NCBI GenBank assembly: GCA_021816775.1 | Contig: JAKAXA010000008.1 | Span: 1 to 64,000 of the forward strand | Direction: 5' to 3' | DNA length: 64,000 nt | Origin: Pseudomonadota bacterium | GTDB taxonomy: Bacteria; Pseudomonadota; Gammaproteobacteria; Steroidobacterales; Steroidobacteraceae | Shown here: positions 9,419 through 20,514 of the stretch, one piece after another | Numbering within the stretch: position 1 is the first letter of the stretch | Layout of the letters: the number at the start of each line of letters is the position of its first letter | Translations under genes and position numbers: made by a program | The notes under the pieces: generated by a model | The model's input: the letters and a program-made list of their open reading frames with translations, nothing else | Told to the model about the DNA's origin: nothing | The model's database searches: none

Positions 9419-9625
9419 TCAGTGTAGGCGCGCCCAGTGAAGGATCCGAATCTCCTCCGAGTCGAGGTTGAAGTTGACGGCCAGCAGTGAGCGCAATTCA
9501 CCCAGTTCGCGCCGATCGCACAGCGGCTCGCGCAACTCCACCACACCGCTCCACTCGTGGGTCGAGCGGCTCTCGCGCTCATCGCCGCCACCGGTCAGGA
9601 AGTGCGTGTAATACTTCGCAGCCAC
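9419..9625 (-). CDS. small conserved-looking protein, 68 residues
   Basis: No family was recognised. The product starts MAAKYYTHFLTGGGDERES and ends LDSEEIRILHWARLH. It is mostly polar and acidic/basic with no signal or membrane segment, so it is probably cytosolic. Balanced composition and a strong rho-independent terminator 45 bases downstream on the same strand support it as a real gene. It is divergent from greB with a 115-base gap that should hold both promoters. No function is proposed. Confidence 0.6.
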   Translation of the reverse strand: MAAKYYTHFLTGGGDERESRSTHEWSGVVELREPLCDRRELGELRSLLAVNFNLDSEEIRILHWARLH

Positions 9626-9740
9626 GTAGCAAGCCTAGCGCCACTGCCGCCGCCCGGACCGTGAAGCCGTGCTCAGATTGTCGCGATTCCGCGACCGTCA
9701 GGGGGTGGAGGTCCCCCGGCAGCGGCCCCGCCGCCCGTCC

Positions 9741-10244
9741 ATGAGCCGCTATCGACCGCCATCGCCCGCCGCCTCCCAATACATCACGCCACAGGGCGCC
9801 GAGCGGCTGCGCCAGGAGCTCGACCGGCTGTGGCGTCTCGAGCGTCCCCAGGTGACGCGCGCCGTGGCGGAAGCGGCCGCCCAGGGCGACCGCTCGGAGA
9901 ACGCCGAATACACCTATGGCAAGCGCCGCCTGCGCGAAATCGACCGGCGGGTCCGCTACCTGCGCAAGCGGCTCGAGGGCATGGTGGTGGTCCACCAGCC
10001 GCCCTCGGATCCGAGCGGCGTGTACTTCGGGGCCTGGGTGACCCTCGAGGCGCAGGACGGCGAGCAGGTCCGCTACCGCATCGTCGGGCCCGACGAGATC
10101 GGCAGCGAGCCGGGATTCATCAGCATGGACTCGCCGCTCGCGCGGGCGCTCCTCGGGCGGCGACTCGACGACGAGGTGAGCGTCGAGCTGTCGGGCGGCA
10201 CGCGCCGCTTCGTCATCCTCGAGGTCGAGTACCCGGCGGCCTGA
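9741..10244 (+). CDS. greB: transcript cleavage factor GreB
   Basis: This 167-residue Gre factor enters the RNA polymerase secondary channel and stimulates cleavage of backtracked RNA. The N-terminal coiled coil (about 12-80) carries the tip GDRSEN with acidic Asp50 and Glu53. The C-terminal FKBP-like domain has [10 protein letters not shown] and [13 protein letters not shown]. The [21 protein letters not shown] and [19 protein letters not shown] segments favour GreB over GreA. The ATG at 9741 was chosen because the longer in-frame opening from 9669 adds a non-conserved Arg-rich N-terminus. It converges on homospermidine synthase with 15 bases between stops. Confidence 0.95.
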   Translation: MSRYRPPSPAASQYITPQGAERLRQELDRLWRLERPQVTRAVAEAAAQGDRSENAEYTYGKRRLREIDRRVRYLRKRLEGMVVVHQPPSDPSGVYFGAWVTLEAQDGEQVRYRIVGPDEIGSEPGFISMDSPLARALLGRRLDDEVSVELSGGTRRFVILEVEYPAA

Positions 10245-10259
10245 GGCAGGCACGAAGCG

Positions 10260-11681
10260 CTACCACATGACCCGCACGTTCTTGAACTGCCAGGGATCGG
10301 TCGCGTCGATGTCTTCCGGAAACAGCCGCCCGCGCTCGTGCAGGGGCGTCCAATCGGTGTACCGGCCGACCAGCGGGCCCAGGTAGGGGCGGCAGATCTC
10401 GAGGCTGCGCTGGAAGTCCATCTCCTCCGGCTCGACGATGCCCCGGTTGGGGTGCTCCATGGCCCACACCACACCGGCGAGCACGGCGACGGTCACCTGC
10501 AGGCTGGTGGCGTTGTTCCACGGCGCGAGCCGGCGCGCCTCCTCGATCGAGAGCTGCGAGCCGTACCAATAGGCGTTCTTCTTGTGCCCCGCGAGCAGCA
10601 CGCCGAGCTCATCGATCCCGCTGACGATCTCCTCCATCAGCAGCCGCTGCCGCTCCTGCTGCAGGTAGTTGCGCCCCGCGAACTCGTGCACCGACATCAC
10701 CGCCGCGTCGCAGGGGTGATAGGCATAGTGCACCGTCGGTCGGTAGATGACCTGAGAGCCCTCGCGCACGGTGAGGTAGTCGGCGATCGAGATCGATTCC
10801 CCGTGGGTGATGCAGAAGCCGTAAAAGTGGCCGGCGAGCGGCGTCCAGGTCCGCACCCGCGTGCCCGCGCCGGGCTGCATCAGGTAGATCGCCGCCTGGC
10901 AACCGGCCTCATGCCGCTTGCCGTCGCGCGGGAAATTGCGCTCGTGCGTGCCCCAGCCCATCTCGCTCGGCTGCGACCCCTCGCCCACGAAGCCGTCGAT
11001 GGACCACGTGTTGACGAACTCGCCCGGCTGCTTCGGCTCGCGCGCCGTCTGGGTGTCGCGCTCGGCGACGTGGATGGTCGTCACGCCGAGCTGGCGGGCG
11101 AGCTCGCCCCACTCGCCGCGCGCGGCCGGCGTGCGCACATCGAGGCCGGTGTCGGCTGCGATATTGAGCAATGCCTGCTTGACCAGGTGGGACACCAGGC
11201 CCGGATTGGCGCCGTGGGTCAGCACGGCGGTCGGCGAACGCTCGTTGCCGTGGCGCAGCGCGAGCGCCTCCTCGCGCAGCGCGTAATTGGTGCGCCGTCC
11301 GGCGGGCACGGTCGGATCGGTGTAGCCGCCGGGCCACGGCTCGATGCAGCTGTCGAGGTACATCGCGCCCTTCTCCCAGCACAGCCTGATCAGCGCGAGG
11401 CTCGAGACGTTCACCGAGACGTTGATGAGGAAGTCGCCTCGCCCGAGCAGCGCCCCGAGCACGCGGCGATAATTCTCGCGCGTGAGCGGCTCGCGGATGA
11501 AGCGCACACCGTATTGAGCGGCCTCCACATTGCCTTTGTCCTCGGCCGTCACGATGGTGATGCGATCGGCGGAAACGCCGATGTGCCGCAGCAGCAGCGG
11601 CAGAACGCCCTGCCCGATGCTGCCGAAACCGACCAGAACGATGCGACCGGGAAACTCGATGTGGATCTTGTGTTCGCTCAT
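10260..11681 (-). CDS. hss: homospermidine synthase
   Basis: The 473-residue enzyme belongs to the saccharopine-dehydrogenase-like group. It makes sym-homospermidine from putrescine with NAD as a cofactor. The Rossmann motif GFGSIGQGVLPLL is at residues 18-30, and conserved blocks TVHYAYHPCDAAVMS and WYGSQLSIEEARRLAPWNNAT are present. The start is ATG at 11681 (MSEHKIHIEFPGRIV); an upstream in-frame opening adds only an unlikely leader. Together with speA at 13.6 kb it suggests a polyamine pool built on arginine-derived putrescine and homospermidine rather than spermidine; the agmatine-to-putrescine genes are not in the window. Confidence 0.93.
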   Translation of the reverse strand: MSEHKIHIEFPGRIVLVGFGSIGQGVLPLLLRHIGVSADRITIVTAEDKGNVEAAQYGVRFIREPLTRENYRRVLGALLGRGDFLINVSVNVSSLALIRLCWEKGAMYLDSCIEPWPGGYTDPTVPAGRRTNYALREEALALRHGNERSPTAVLTHGANPGLVSHLVKQALLNIAADTGLDVRTPAARGEWGELARQLGVTTIHVAERDTQTAREPKQPGEFVNTWSIDGFVGEGSQPSEMGWGTHERNFPRDGKRHEAGCQAAIYLMQPGAGTRVRTWTPLAGHFYGFCITHGESISIADYLTVREGSQVIYRPTVHYAYHPCDAAVMSVHEFAGRNYLQQERQRLLMEEIVSGIDELGVLLAGHKKNAYWYGSQLSIEEARRLAPWNNATSLQVTVAVLAGVVWAMEHPNRGIVEPEEMDFQRSLEICRPYLGPLVGRYTDWTPLHERGRLFPEDIDATDPWQFKNVRVMW

Positions 11682-11800
11682 CTCGCTCACGAATACCGGA
11701 AAAAAACACTGACCTCGGGCGGTGCGCGGCCGACATGCGGCCCGCATCCCGTACCAGCGCGGAGGGTATCAAAGCATGGCGGTCAACGAAACGCCGCGCC

Positions 11801-12466
11801 TCAGGCCTCGCGCCAGTGCGGCGGATAGGTGCGATCGTAGCCCGGCAGTGCCTCGATGCGTCTCAGCCAGCGTCCGAGTGCCGGATAATTGACCTCCACC
11901 GGCATGAATCGGGAGGCGAGGTCACGGGCCACGGGACGCTCGAGGGCGCGCTTGAGCAGCTGGATGCCCGGGAAAATCACCATGTCGACCGCCGAGAAGC
12001 GCTCTCCGACCACCCAGTCGGACTTCGACAGCCGGCCCTCGATGGTGCGCGCCTCGCTCGCCACCGCGTGCATGGCCTGCGTGATCTCGTCGCTGTGCAG
12101 ATCGGCCCCGCCGCGGAACACCGCGCGGGTGATCGTGCGCAGATGCGGCTCGATGTAGGCCTGGTACTCGCAGATGACCCGCATGATCGTACCGGCCTCC
12201 TCGGCATTCACGCCGAAGATGGGCGGCTCGGGGTACTTCAGGTCGAGGTAGTACAGGATCGCGAGCGACTCGAAGCACACGTACTCGCCGTCCTTCAGCA
12301 CCGGCACGCGGCCGCGCGGGTTCATCTGCAGCATGTGCGGAGACTTGTGCTCCTGCTTCGAGAACTGCAGCAGGTGGGCCGTATAGGGCAGCCCCTTGTG
12401 CTCGAGCGCGAGCAGCACCCGCCACGCGTAGGGACTGCCGCTGCCCCAGTAAAGCTCGATCGCCAT
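11801..12466 (-). CDS. glutathione S-transferase family protein
   Basis: The 221-residue cytosolic protein has an N-terminal thioredoxin-like domain: YWGSGSPYAWRVLLALEHKG at 5-24, then NPRGRVPVLKDGE with the cis-proline and FESLAILYYLDLKYP. The all-helical C-terminal domain carries the N-capping box FSAVDMVIFPG. The Ser of GSGSPY is the likely thiolate-stabilising residue. Such proteins conjugate glutathione to electrophiles or act as thiol reductases; substrate is unknown. The ATG at 12466 (MAIELYWGSG) fits the fold; upstream in-frame sequence is not conserved. It diverges from the sulfurtransferase gene across 136 bases. Confidence 0.9.
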   Translation of the reverse strand: MAIELYWGSGSPYAWRVLLALEHKGLPYTAHLLQFSKQEHKSPHMLQMNPRGRVPVLKDGEYVCFESLAILYYLDLKYPEPPIFGVNAEEAGTIMRVICEYQAYIEPHLRTITRAVFRGGADLHSDEITQAMHAVASEARTIEGRLSKSDWVVGERFSAVDMVIFPGIQLLKRALERPVARDLASRFMPVEVNYPALGRWLRRIEALPGYDRTYPPHWREA

Positions 12467-12602
12467 CAGCCCCCCATTCGGTTGACCGCGCAATTGTACC
12501 GAGTTCCCCGCCGAAGCGATCACTCCGGCCGGGTCGCCTCGCAGCGGCGCACTGCATAGAATGTGTGGGGCAGCGGCGGCCGGCGCCGCCGCAACGGCGG
12601 GA

Positions 12603-13469
12603 ATGAAGATGCTCGAGACACTGATCGGCACGCGCGAGCTCGCGCAGCGGCTCGGGGAGCCCGCACTCGCCGTGATCGACTGCCGCTTCGATCTGGCGCG
12701 CGCCGAGTGGGGCGGCGAGGCCTATGCCGCGGCCCGGATCCCGCATGCGCGCTATGCGCATCTGGACCGTGACCTCTCCTCGCCCGTGTCGGGCTCGAGC
12801 GGGCGGCACCCGCTGCCGGCGCCTGCGGCGCTCGCCGAGCGCTTCGGCCGCTGGGGCATCGACGCCGGCACCCAAGTGGTGGCGTACGATCAGGGAGCCG
12901 GCGCGTACGCCGCTCGCCTCTGGTGGCTGCTGCGCTGGCTGGGACATCGCCGCGTGGCGGTGCTCGACGGGGGCCTCGCCGCCTGGCAGGCCGAGGGCCT
13001 GCCGCTCGAGCACGGCGCGCCCGCGCCGCCGGCCGCGCGGGGCTTTTCGGGGCGAGCCGACCCGCGCCTGCTCGCCGGCAGCGCCGAGATCGAACAGGCG
13101 CTCTCGGCGGGGCAGCTCGAGCGGCGCGAGCTCGTGCTGATCGATGCGCGCGGCGCGGACCGCTTCGCCGGGCAGAACGAGACGCTCGATCCGGTCGCCG
13201 GGCACATCCCCGGCGCGCTGAATCATCCCTTCGCCGACAATCTCGGCGGCGGGCGATTTCTCGAGGCCGCCGCGCTGCGTGCGCGCTACCTGAAGACCCT
13301 GGGCGGACAGTCCGCGCGCAGCGCGGTGTGCATGTGCGGCTCCGGGGTGACCGCATGCCACAGCCTGCTCGCGCTCGAGATTGCCGGGCTCAAGGGCGCA
13401 CGCTTGTACGCCGGATCCTGGAGCGAGTGGATCCGCGACCCGGCGCGGCCGGTGGCGCGGGGGCCCTGA
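12603..13469 (+). CDS. 3-mercaptopyruvate sulfurtransferase (tandem rhodanese)
   Basis: The 288-residue protein has two rhodanese domains, about 5-130 and 155-280. The second carries the active loop CGSGVTAC with Cys245. The CG(S/T)GVT form of the loop is typical of mercaptopyruvate sulfurtransferase rather than thiosulfate sulfurtransferase (SseA-like). It transfers sulfane sulfur from 3-mercaptopyruvate to thiols or cyanide in the cytosol. Domain 1 keeps VIDCRFDL and RIPHARYAHLDRDLS but no catalytic Cys in its loop, as usual. Two closely spaced ATGs (12603, 12609) are possible; the first was chosen. Confidence 0.9.
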   Translation: MKMLETLIGTRELAQRLGEPALAVIDCRFDLARAEWGGEAYAAARIPHARYAHLDRDLSSPVSGSSGRHPLPAPAALAERFGRWGIDAGTQVVAYDQGAGAYAARLWWLLRWLGHRRVAVLDGGLAAWQAEGLPLEHGAPAPPAARGFSGRADPRLLAGSAEIEQALSAGQLERRELVLIDARGADRFAGQNETLDPVAGHIPGALNHPFADNLGGGRFLEAAALRARYLKTLGGQSARSAVCMCGSGVTACHSLLALEIAGLKGARLYAGSWSEWIRDPARPVARGP

Positions 13470-13578
13470 GGTCCCGCCCGAGGGGCGGAAAAATTTGCCC
13501 GCGGGTCTTTCACTGCGGCGCGATTTTGATATCGTGCGCGGCGAACGCAGTCCCGCGCGTCGTACGGAAATCACCGGC

Positions 13579-15552
<1,974 letters not shown>

Positions 15553-15880
15553 ATGTTGCGTCCCCACAACAGACATCGAGACGGTTAGGCCCTGACCGCC
15601 GGGCAGGTGTTTGCTTCCCGCAAACGCCGGGAGTAGCATCCAGACGTACCCAGTCCGTAGTGGATTGATCACGTTTGAGTTTCAGGCTCCTTCGATCCGC
15701 TCCTCCCCGCGCATCTTGCGCGCATGAACCTGGTGCAGGCTGCTGGACCGCAGAGGCCGTCATCCCAACCAACCCAACCGTGTTCATTCACGTTCACGCC
15801 GTGTCCTTCCCCAGTGATTCCGCGATACCCGCGGCCGATGCGTGCGGCCCGCGGCTCGCGCTGCCAAGAGAGACTTCCGG
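15553..15880. other. 328-base gap between speA and the RRM gene
   Basis: No gene was recognised. The stretch probably holds the end of the speA transcript and a long 5' leader plus promoter of the RNA-binding protein gene. Long structured leaders are known in other cold-inducible genes, but no specific element can be named here. Confidence 0.4.
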
Positions 15881-16162
15881 ATGACGACGATTTACGTAGG
15901 CAATCTGCCTTTCTCCGCCACCGAGCAGGATGTGAAGGCGCTCTTCGAACGTCATGGCAAGGTGGATTCGGTCAAGTTGATCAATGACCGGGAAACCGGC
16001 AAGCCACGCGGCTTCGGCTTCGTGGAGATGGCACCGGGGGAGGCGCAGGGGGCGATCCAGGCGCTGAACGGCTTCCAGATGAACGGCCGCGCGCTGCGGG
16101 TCAACGAAGCGCAGGAGCGCGCGCCGCGGCCGCGCTCCGGCGGCGGCCCGTACCGGCGCTGA
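15881..16162 (+). CDS. single-RRM RNA-binding protein
   Basis: This 93-residue protein is one RNA-recognition motif with RNP2 IYVGNL at 4-9 and RNP1 RGFGFVEM at 43-50, followed by a short Arg/Pro/Gly-rich tail. It matches the small cold-inducible RNA-binding proteins of proteobacteria and cyanobacteria in length and layout. It should bind single-stranded RNA in the cytosol; the targets are unknown. The ATG at 15881 begins exactly at the RRM (MTTIYVGNLPFSATEQD). A strong terminator at 16324-16353 ends the likely monocistronic transcript. Confidence 0.92.
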   Translation: MTTIYVGNLPFSATEQDVKALFERHGKVDSVKLINDRETGKPRGFGFVEMAPGEAQGAIQALNGFQMNGRALRVNEAQERAPRPRSGGGPYRR

Positions 16163-16323
16163 GCGCCGCTCGCGCGTCCGCCCCGGCCTCGCGCGGGGCG
16201 CTCGCCGAGCCTTGCTGCCGCATGGGCCGCGCGCCGGCCCGCGACCGGCGCGCCCTGCCGGGCGCGCGGGCGGCCTGATTCCTCAGGAACGGGCGGCTCG
16301 GCCGTCGGGCGCTCGTCAAATCG

Positions 16324-16353
16324 CCTCGCTTGAGCTCAAGCGGGGTTTTTTTT
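16324..16353 (+). terminator. rho-independent terminator after the RRM gene
   Basis: A 9-bp stem with one T-G wobble (16324-16332 with 16337-16345) closes a tetraloop AGCT and is followed by eight T residues. It lies 160 bases past the RRM stop and just before the next gene, whose ATG at 16385 leaves little room for a promoter beyond the T tract. Confidence 0.88.
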
Positions 16354-16384
16354 GGCCGCGCACCCGTCCACAATGGCAGCCCTC

Positions 16385-17221
16385 ATGCGAGCGCCTCGGA
16401 CAACGGCTTCGGCCGCCATGGCGGCCCTGGCAGCACTGGCTCTGCTGGCGGGTTGTGCTACCACCAGCGGGCGGCACTCCACGGCCGTGGCGCTCGATGC
16501 CATTCTCGCCAGCCCGCGGCCGGCGACGGACCGCCTCGCCGACCGCGACCGCCACCCGGTGCAGACGCTGCTGTTCTTCGGCCTGCGCCCCACGACCCGT
16601 GTCCTGCAGGTGTGGCCGCGGACCGGCTACTACACGCGCATCATCGCCCCGCTGGTGTACCGGCGCGGCCGCCTCTATGCGGCGCTGGTCGAACCCGATC
16701 ACAGCCCCTTCCTCGCGGCGCGCATTGCGCGCTATCGCCGGCTGCTGGCCTCCAATCCCCGCTTGTACAAGCGCGTTCGGGTAGTGACCTTCCCGCTCGA
16801 CGGCGGCAATGCCGTCTCCCCTGGTTCGGTCAACCTGGTACTGACCTTCGGCGATCTGCATCAGTGGATGGCCCGTGGCGCCGCCCGCAATGCCCTGCGG
16901 ACCATCTACCGGGCGCTTGCGCCGGGTGGTGTGCTCGGGGTGGTCGACAATCGCGCCGCGCCGGGCGCGCCGCTCGACCGGCACGCCGAGGACGGCTACG
17001 TGCACCAGTCCTATGCGATCAAGCTCATCGAGTCGCTCGGCTTCCGGCTGGTGGCCACCTCCGAAGTCAACGCCAATCCGCGCGATACCAAGGAATACCC
17101 GGCCGGCGCCTGGACGCTGCCCCCCGCGTACCGCTTGGGCAAGATCCATCGCCGGCGCTACGCGGCGATCGGCGAGCCGGACCGCTTCACGCTGAAGTTC
17201 GTCAAGCCGCGCGGGCCCTGA
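16385..17221 (+). CDS. exported methyltransferase-like lipoprotein (COG4798-like)
   Basis: The 278-residue product begins with a signal peptide and a lipobox, LALLAGCA (Cys24 with this start), so it should be a lipoprotein. The mature part follows a class I methyltransferase order: VLQVWPRTGYYTRIIAPLV (motif I position), RLYAALVEPD, VNLVLTFGDLHQWM, IYRALAPGGVLGVVD and a late RLVATSEV strand. It resembles the 'predicted methyltransferase' proteins with export signals. Motif I lacks the usual GxGxG, and S-adenosylmethionine is not expected in the periplasm, so enzymatic activity is doubtful. ATG 16373 is an alternative start. Confidence 0.75.
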   Translation: MRAPRTTASAAMAALAALALLAGCATTSGRHSTAVALDAILASPRPATDRLADRDRHPVQTLLFFGLRPTTRVLQVWPRTGYYTRIIAPLVYRRGRLYAALVEPDHSPFLAARIARYRRLLASNPRLYKRVRVVTFPLDGGNAVSPGSVNLVLTFGDLHQWMARGAARNALRTIYRALAPGGVLGVVDNRAAPGAPLDRHAEDGYVHQSYAIKLIESLGFRLVATSEVNANPRDTKEYPAGAWTLPPAYRLGKIHRRRYAAIGEPDRFTLKFVKPRGP

Positions 17222-17246
17222 GCGGCCCCCGAGGCAGAGCGCCTCC

Positions 17247-19307
17247 CTACCACATCTCGCGCAGGCGCGCGCCTGCATCGAGCGTCGCTTCGAGCCCCGC
17301 CGCGGCGCCGCCCTCGTCCCCCGCGCCCGCCGGCGCGCTGCTCGTCACCTTCGAGAGAACGGCGGCGGTGAGAAACCGGCTCCTTCCTCCGTAGACGTGC
17401 CCATCCCCGTGGCGATGCTGGCCCGTCACATAGAACTTCAGCGGTGCGAAGAGCAGCAGATCGTTGCGGGCCCGCGTGAGGGCAACGTAGAAGAGCCGCC
17501 GCTCCTCCTCGAGCAGGGCCGCGCTGCCGGCGGCGTACTCCGACGGGAAGCTGCCGTCGACGACGTTGAGCAGGTACACCGCGTCCCACTCCATGCCCTT
17601 GGCGGAATGCACGGTCGAGAGCACCAGATAGTCCTCATCGAGCGCGGCAGGGCCGGCCAGATCCGAGGCGGCCGAGGGGGGGTCGAGCGCGAGCTCCGTC
17701 AGAAACCGCTCGCGGGAGGGGTATTGGCTGGAGAGCATCTCGAGCTGCTCGAGATCGCCGCTGCGGGTGTGCACCTGCTCGTAGAGGCGCTCCAGATGCG
17801 GCTGATACCACGCTCGCGCCCGCTGCACCTGCCCGCTCCACGGCCGGCGCGGATCGGCGAGCTCGAGCAGCACTTGCACGAGCCCCGGCCAGTGGCCGGC
17901 CGCCGCCGCGGGCGGCTCGAAACCCGCAAGCGCGGCGAACGCGCCGCCGGCGCGCTCGAGATGATCGAGGGCCCGCCGGGCGTTGACCGGGCCCATGCCC
18001 GGCAGCAGCTGCAGCGTGCGCAACCCGGCGAGCCCGTTGCGGGCATTGTCCGCCCAGCGCAGCACACCGAGCAGGTCCTTGACGTGGCCGGCCTCCAGGA
18101 AGCGCAGCCCGCCGTATTTGACGAACGGAATGCCGCGCCGGCCCAACTCGATCTCGAGCACGTCGCTGTGGCTCGAGGAGCGAAACAGCACGCCCTGGCG
18201 CTTCAGCGGCACGTTGGCCTCGCGGCGCTTGAGCACCTCCGCGCAGACGCACTCGGCCTGCTGGCGCAGGTCCGCCACGGTGAGCAGCTCGGGCCGCACG
18301 CCCTCGCCGCGCACGGCTTTGAGGTCTTTGCGGAACTGGCGTGGCGCCTCCGCCATCACGGCGTTGGCGAGGTCGAGTATCGGCTGCGTGGAGCGGTAGT
18401 TGTGCTCGAGCGTGATCACTTCGGCACGCGGCGTGAAGCGCCCCGGAAACGCCAGGATGTTCTCCACCGAGGCGGCGCGAAAGGAATAGATCGCCTGCGC
18501 ATCGTCGCCGACCACCGCCACGCCCGCGCCGTCGGGCTTGAGCCGCTGCACGATCTCGGCCTGCAGCGTGTTGGTATCCTGGTATTCGTCGACCAGCACG
18601 TGCTCGAACTGCCCGCCGACGAGCGCCGCGAGCCGCGCATCGCCCATCATGACGTGCCAGTAGAGCAGCAGATCGTCGTAATCGAGCAGGCTCGAGCGCT
18701 GCTTGCGCTCGAGGTAGGCGCGATAGAGGCGCGTCAGCTCCTCCTCCCAGTGCGCGCACCAGGGGAACTGCTCCTCGAGCGTGGCGCTGAGCGGGCGCTG
18801 GGTGTTGACCCGGTGCGAGTAGATCTGCAGACACGTGTCCTTGCGCGGAAAGCGCTGCTCCTTCTGGGCGAGGCCGAGCTCCTGGCGCAGCGCATCGAGC
18901 AGATCGGCCGCATCGCCCCGATCGAGCACGGTGAACTGCGGATCGAGCCGCAGCGCGGCCGCGTAGTGGCGCAGCAGCCGGTTGCCGATGGCGTGGAAGG
19001 TGCCGCTCCAGGTGAGACGCTCGTGAATCGCACCGCCCGAGGCCGTGCGTACCAGATCGGCGGCCCGGCGGCGCATCTCGGCGGCGGCGCGCCGCGTGAA
19101 CGTCAGCATCAGGATGCGCGCCGGATCGACGCCGTGCAGGACCAGGTGCGCCACCCGGTGCGCCAGCGTGTTGGTCTTGCCGGTGCCCGCCCCAGCCACG
19201 ACCAGCAGCGGACCGCACCGCACGCCTCCCCCGGCCACAGGCTCGCCGAAGGACGCCGCCCGGCGCTGCGGCTCGTTGAGCCGGGCAAGATGGGACACGC
19301 TCGACAT
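17247..19307 (-). CDS. UvrD/Rep-type superfamily 1 DNA helicase
   Basis: The 686-residue protein carries the SF1A helicase motifs in order: Q-motif region LNEPQRRA, Walker A AGAGTGKT (38-45), LMLTFTRRAAAEM, Walker B with DEYQDT (240-245), GDDAQAIYSFRAA, LEHNYRST, STVHSAKGMEWD and VALTRARNDL. It unwinds DNA 3' to 5' in repair or replication restart. The C-terminal tail after about 620 differs from UvrD itself, so the subfamily is left open. The ATG at 19307 follows a -10-like TATAGT by 10 bases within the end of the upstream gene. It sits 11 bases downstream of the sulfotransferase-like gene and may also be read from its promoter. Confidence 0.93.
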   Translation of the reverse strand: MSSVSHLARLNEPQRRAASFGEPVAGGGVRCGPLLVVAGAGTGKTNTLAHRVAHLVLHGVDPARILMLTFTRRAAAEMRRRAADLVRTASGGAIHERLTWSGTFHAIGNRLLRHYAAALRLDPQFTVLDRGDAADLLDALRQELGLAQKEQRFPRKDTCLQIYSHRVNTQRPLSATLEEQFPWCAHWEEELTRLYRAYLERKQRSSLLDYDDLLLYWHVMMGDARLAALVGGQFEHVLVDEYQDTNTLQAEIVQRLKPDGAGVAVVGDDAQAIYSFRAASVENILAFPGRFTPRAEVITLEHNYRSTQPILDLANAVMAEAPRQFRKDLKAVRGEGVRPELLTVADLRQQAECVCAEVLKRREANVPLKRQGVLFRSSSHSDVLEIELGRRGIPFVKYGGLRFLEAGHVKDLLGVLRWADNARNGLAGLRTLQLLPGMGPVNARRALDHLERAGGAFAALAGFEPPAAAAGHWPGLVQVLLELADPRRPWSGQVQRARAWYQPHLERLYEQVHTRSGDLEQLEMLSSQYPSRERFLTELALDPPSAASDLAGPAALDEDYLVLSTVHSAKGMEWDAVYLLNVVDGSFPSEYAAGSAALLEEERRLFYVALTRARNDLLLFAPLKFYVTGQHRHGDGHVYGGRSRFLTAAVLSKVTSSAPAGAGDEGGAAAGLEATLDAGARLREMW

Positions 19308-19318
19308 GACTGCAGGGA

Positions 19319-20389
19319 CTATACGGAATCCACCCTGGCGCCGCCATGAATCGCGCGGGCCGGCGCGCATCCAGTGAGCGGTGCGGCCGGCTGCTGGATG
19401 TGGGCGGCGGCGGTAGGGCCGCACGCTGCGGCATCGATTGCGAGCTCAGTGCCGTACTCGATGAGACGGCCGCGGATGTCCGCCTCCACGGCCTCGAAGT
19501 CGACCGCCGCGTCCGTCTCCTCGTGGCGCGGCGTGCGCGCATCGCTGAAGTCCACGGCGAGTCCGCTGCCGGTGAGAATCCGCGCGCTCAGCCCGGCGCG
19601 GTACGGAGCCGACTCCCCGAGCCGGTCCACATCGAGCAGCACATCGGCCGCGGGAGCCGCCGCGGCCTGCGAGAGCAGATGCACCGCGATGAAGGCCTGA
19701 TAGGACCGCTCGTCGCTCCACGGCAGGAGCGCCGCGTGCAGCGCCTGCAGCTGGCGCTTGAAGCCTCGCGCCCGGCGCGGCACCCGCGGCAGGCCGAGGC
19801 TCGCGGCGAGCCGGCCGGCGGGCGAGTCCGCCGCGGCGAGCGCCAGGATGAGGCAGTGGCACAGTTCGAAGTACGACGCGGCCCCGCTCTCCCGGTAGCT
19901 GCGGCAGGACAGCCACTGCTGCCGCGGCTCGCGCCGCAGCACGATGTGAAAGCCACCGAGTGCCGCCTTCAGCGCCGCGGCCCGGCCGAGCGAGCGCGAG
20001 AACCCGAGCACCGGCACGGCGCCGCGGCCGCGGGCATGATCGAGCAGCCGCGCCAGATACGCGATCTCGCGCCGCGCCCCGTCGCGGGGAAAGTAGCTCG
20101 CCACGGCGAAAGACTCGCGATAGCCGGGCACGCCCCGTAAGAAGCGGCGCAACAGAGGTTCGTATTCGGCGCGGTAGGGCGACTCCAGAGGCGGATGACG
20201 GGAGTCCCAGCCGTGCGCGGTGTCACGCTCGAGACGCTTCGGCGAGACGTGCGCCAGACGTTCGCCGAACGGTTCGTAGAAGCACAGAGTCTGCGGCAGC
20301 GCCCGGAAGCGGCTCCACACGTACGTGCTGGCGCACCGCCAGCCCGCATGCAGGAATACGGCTGGAAATTCGTTGCTTCGGCTGGACAA
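19319..20389 (-). CDS. sulfotransferase-like protein
   Basis: The 356-residue protein begins with VFLHAGWRCASTYVWSRFRALP, which fits the 5'-phosphosulfate-binding loop (PAPS-dependent sulfotransferases) at residues 10-31. VLRREPRQQWLSCRSYR (about 152-168) resembles the 3'-phosphate-binding region. A substrate cannot be predicted. The last 35 residues look disordered. It directly precedes the helicase gene on the same strand and diverges from the NUDIX gene across 125 bases. The family assignment rests on motif shape only. Confidence 0.6.
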   Translation of the reverse strand: MSSRSNEFPAVFLHAGWRCASTYVWSRFRALPQTLCFYEPFGERLAHVSPKRLERDTAHGWDSRHPPLESPYRAEYEPLLRRFLRGVPGYRESFAVASYFPRDGARREIAYLARLLDHARGRGAVPVLGFSRSLGRAAALKAALGGFHIVLRREPRQQWLSCRSYRESGAASYFELCHCLILALAAADSPAGRLAASLGLPRVPRRARGFKRQLQALHAALLPWSDERSYQAFIAVHLLSQAAAAPAADVLLDVDRLGESAPYRAGLSARILTGSGLAVDFSDARTPRHEETDAAVDFEAVEADIRGRLIEYGTELAIDAAACGPTAAAHIQQPAAPLTGCAPARAIHGGARVDSV

Positions 20390-20514
20390 AGGACTCGCAG
20401 GACTCGTCGCAATGAGACCGCTACTCGCCCTCAGTCTAAACTCGGGCGTCGCCGGCGCTCAAGCGCCGCGCCGGCAGCATCGCGCCCGCTCGCTCGCGGT
20501 GCTAGGCTGGCGCG

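Noticed and set aside
13470-13500. Hairpin CCGCCC...GGGCGG before speA followed by AAAAATTT
   Set aside because: The run after the stem is A-rich on the coding strand, not T-rich, and on the other strand the T run precedes the stem. It cannot act as a terminator in either direction.
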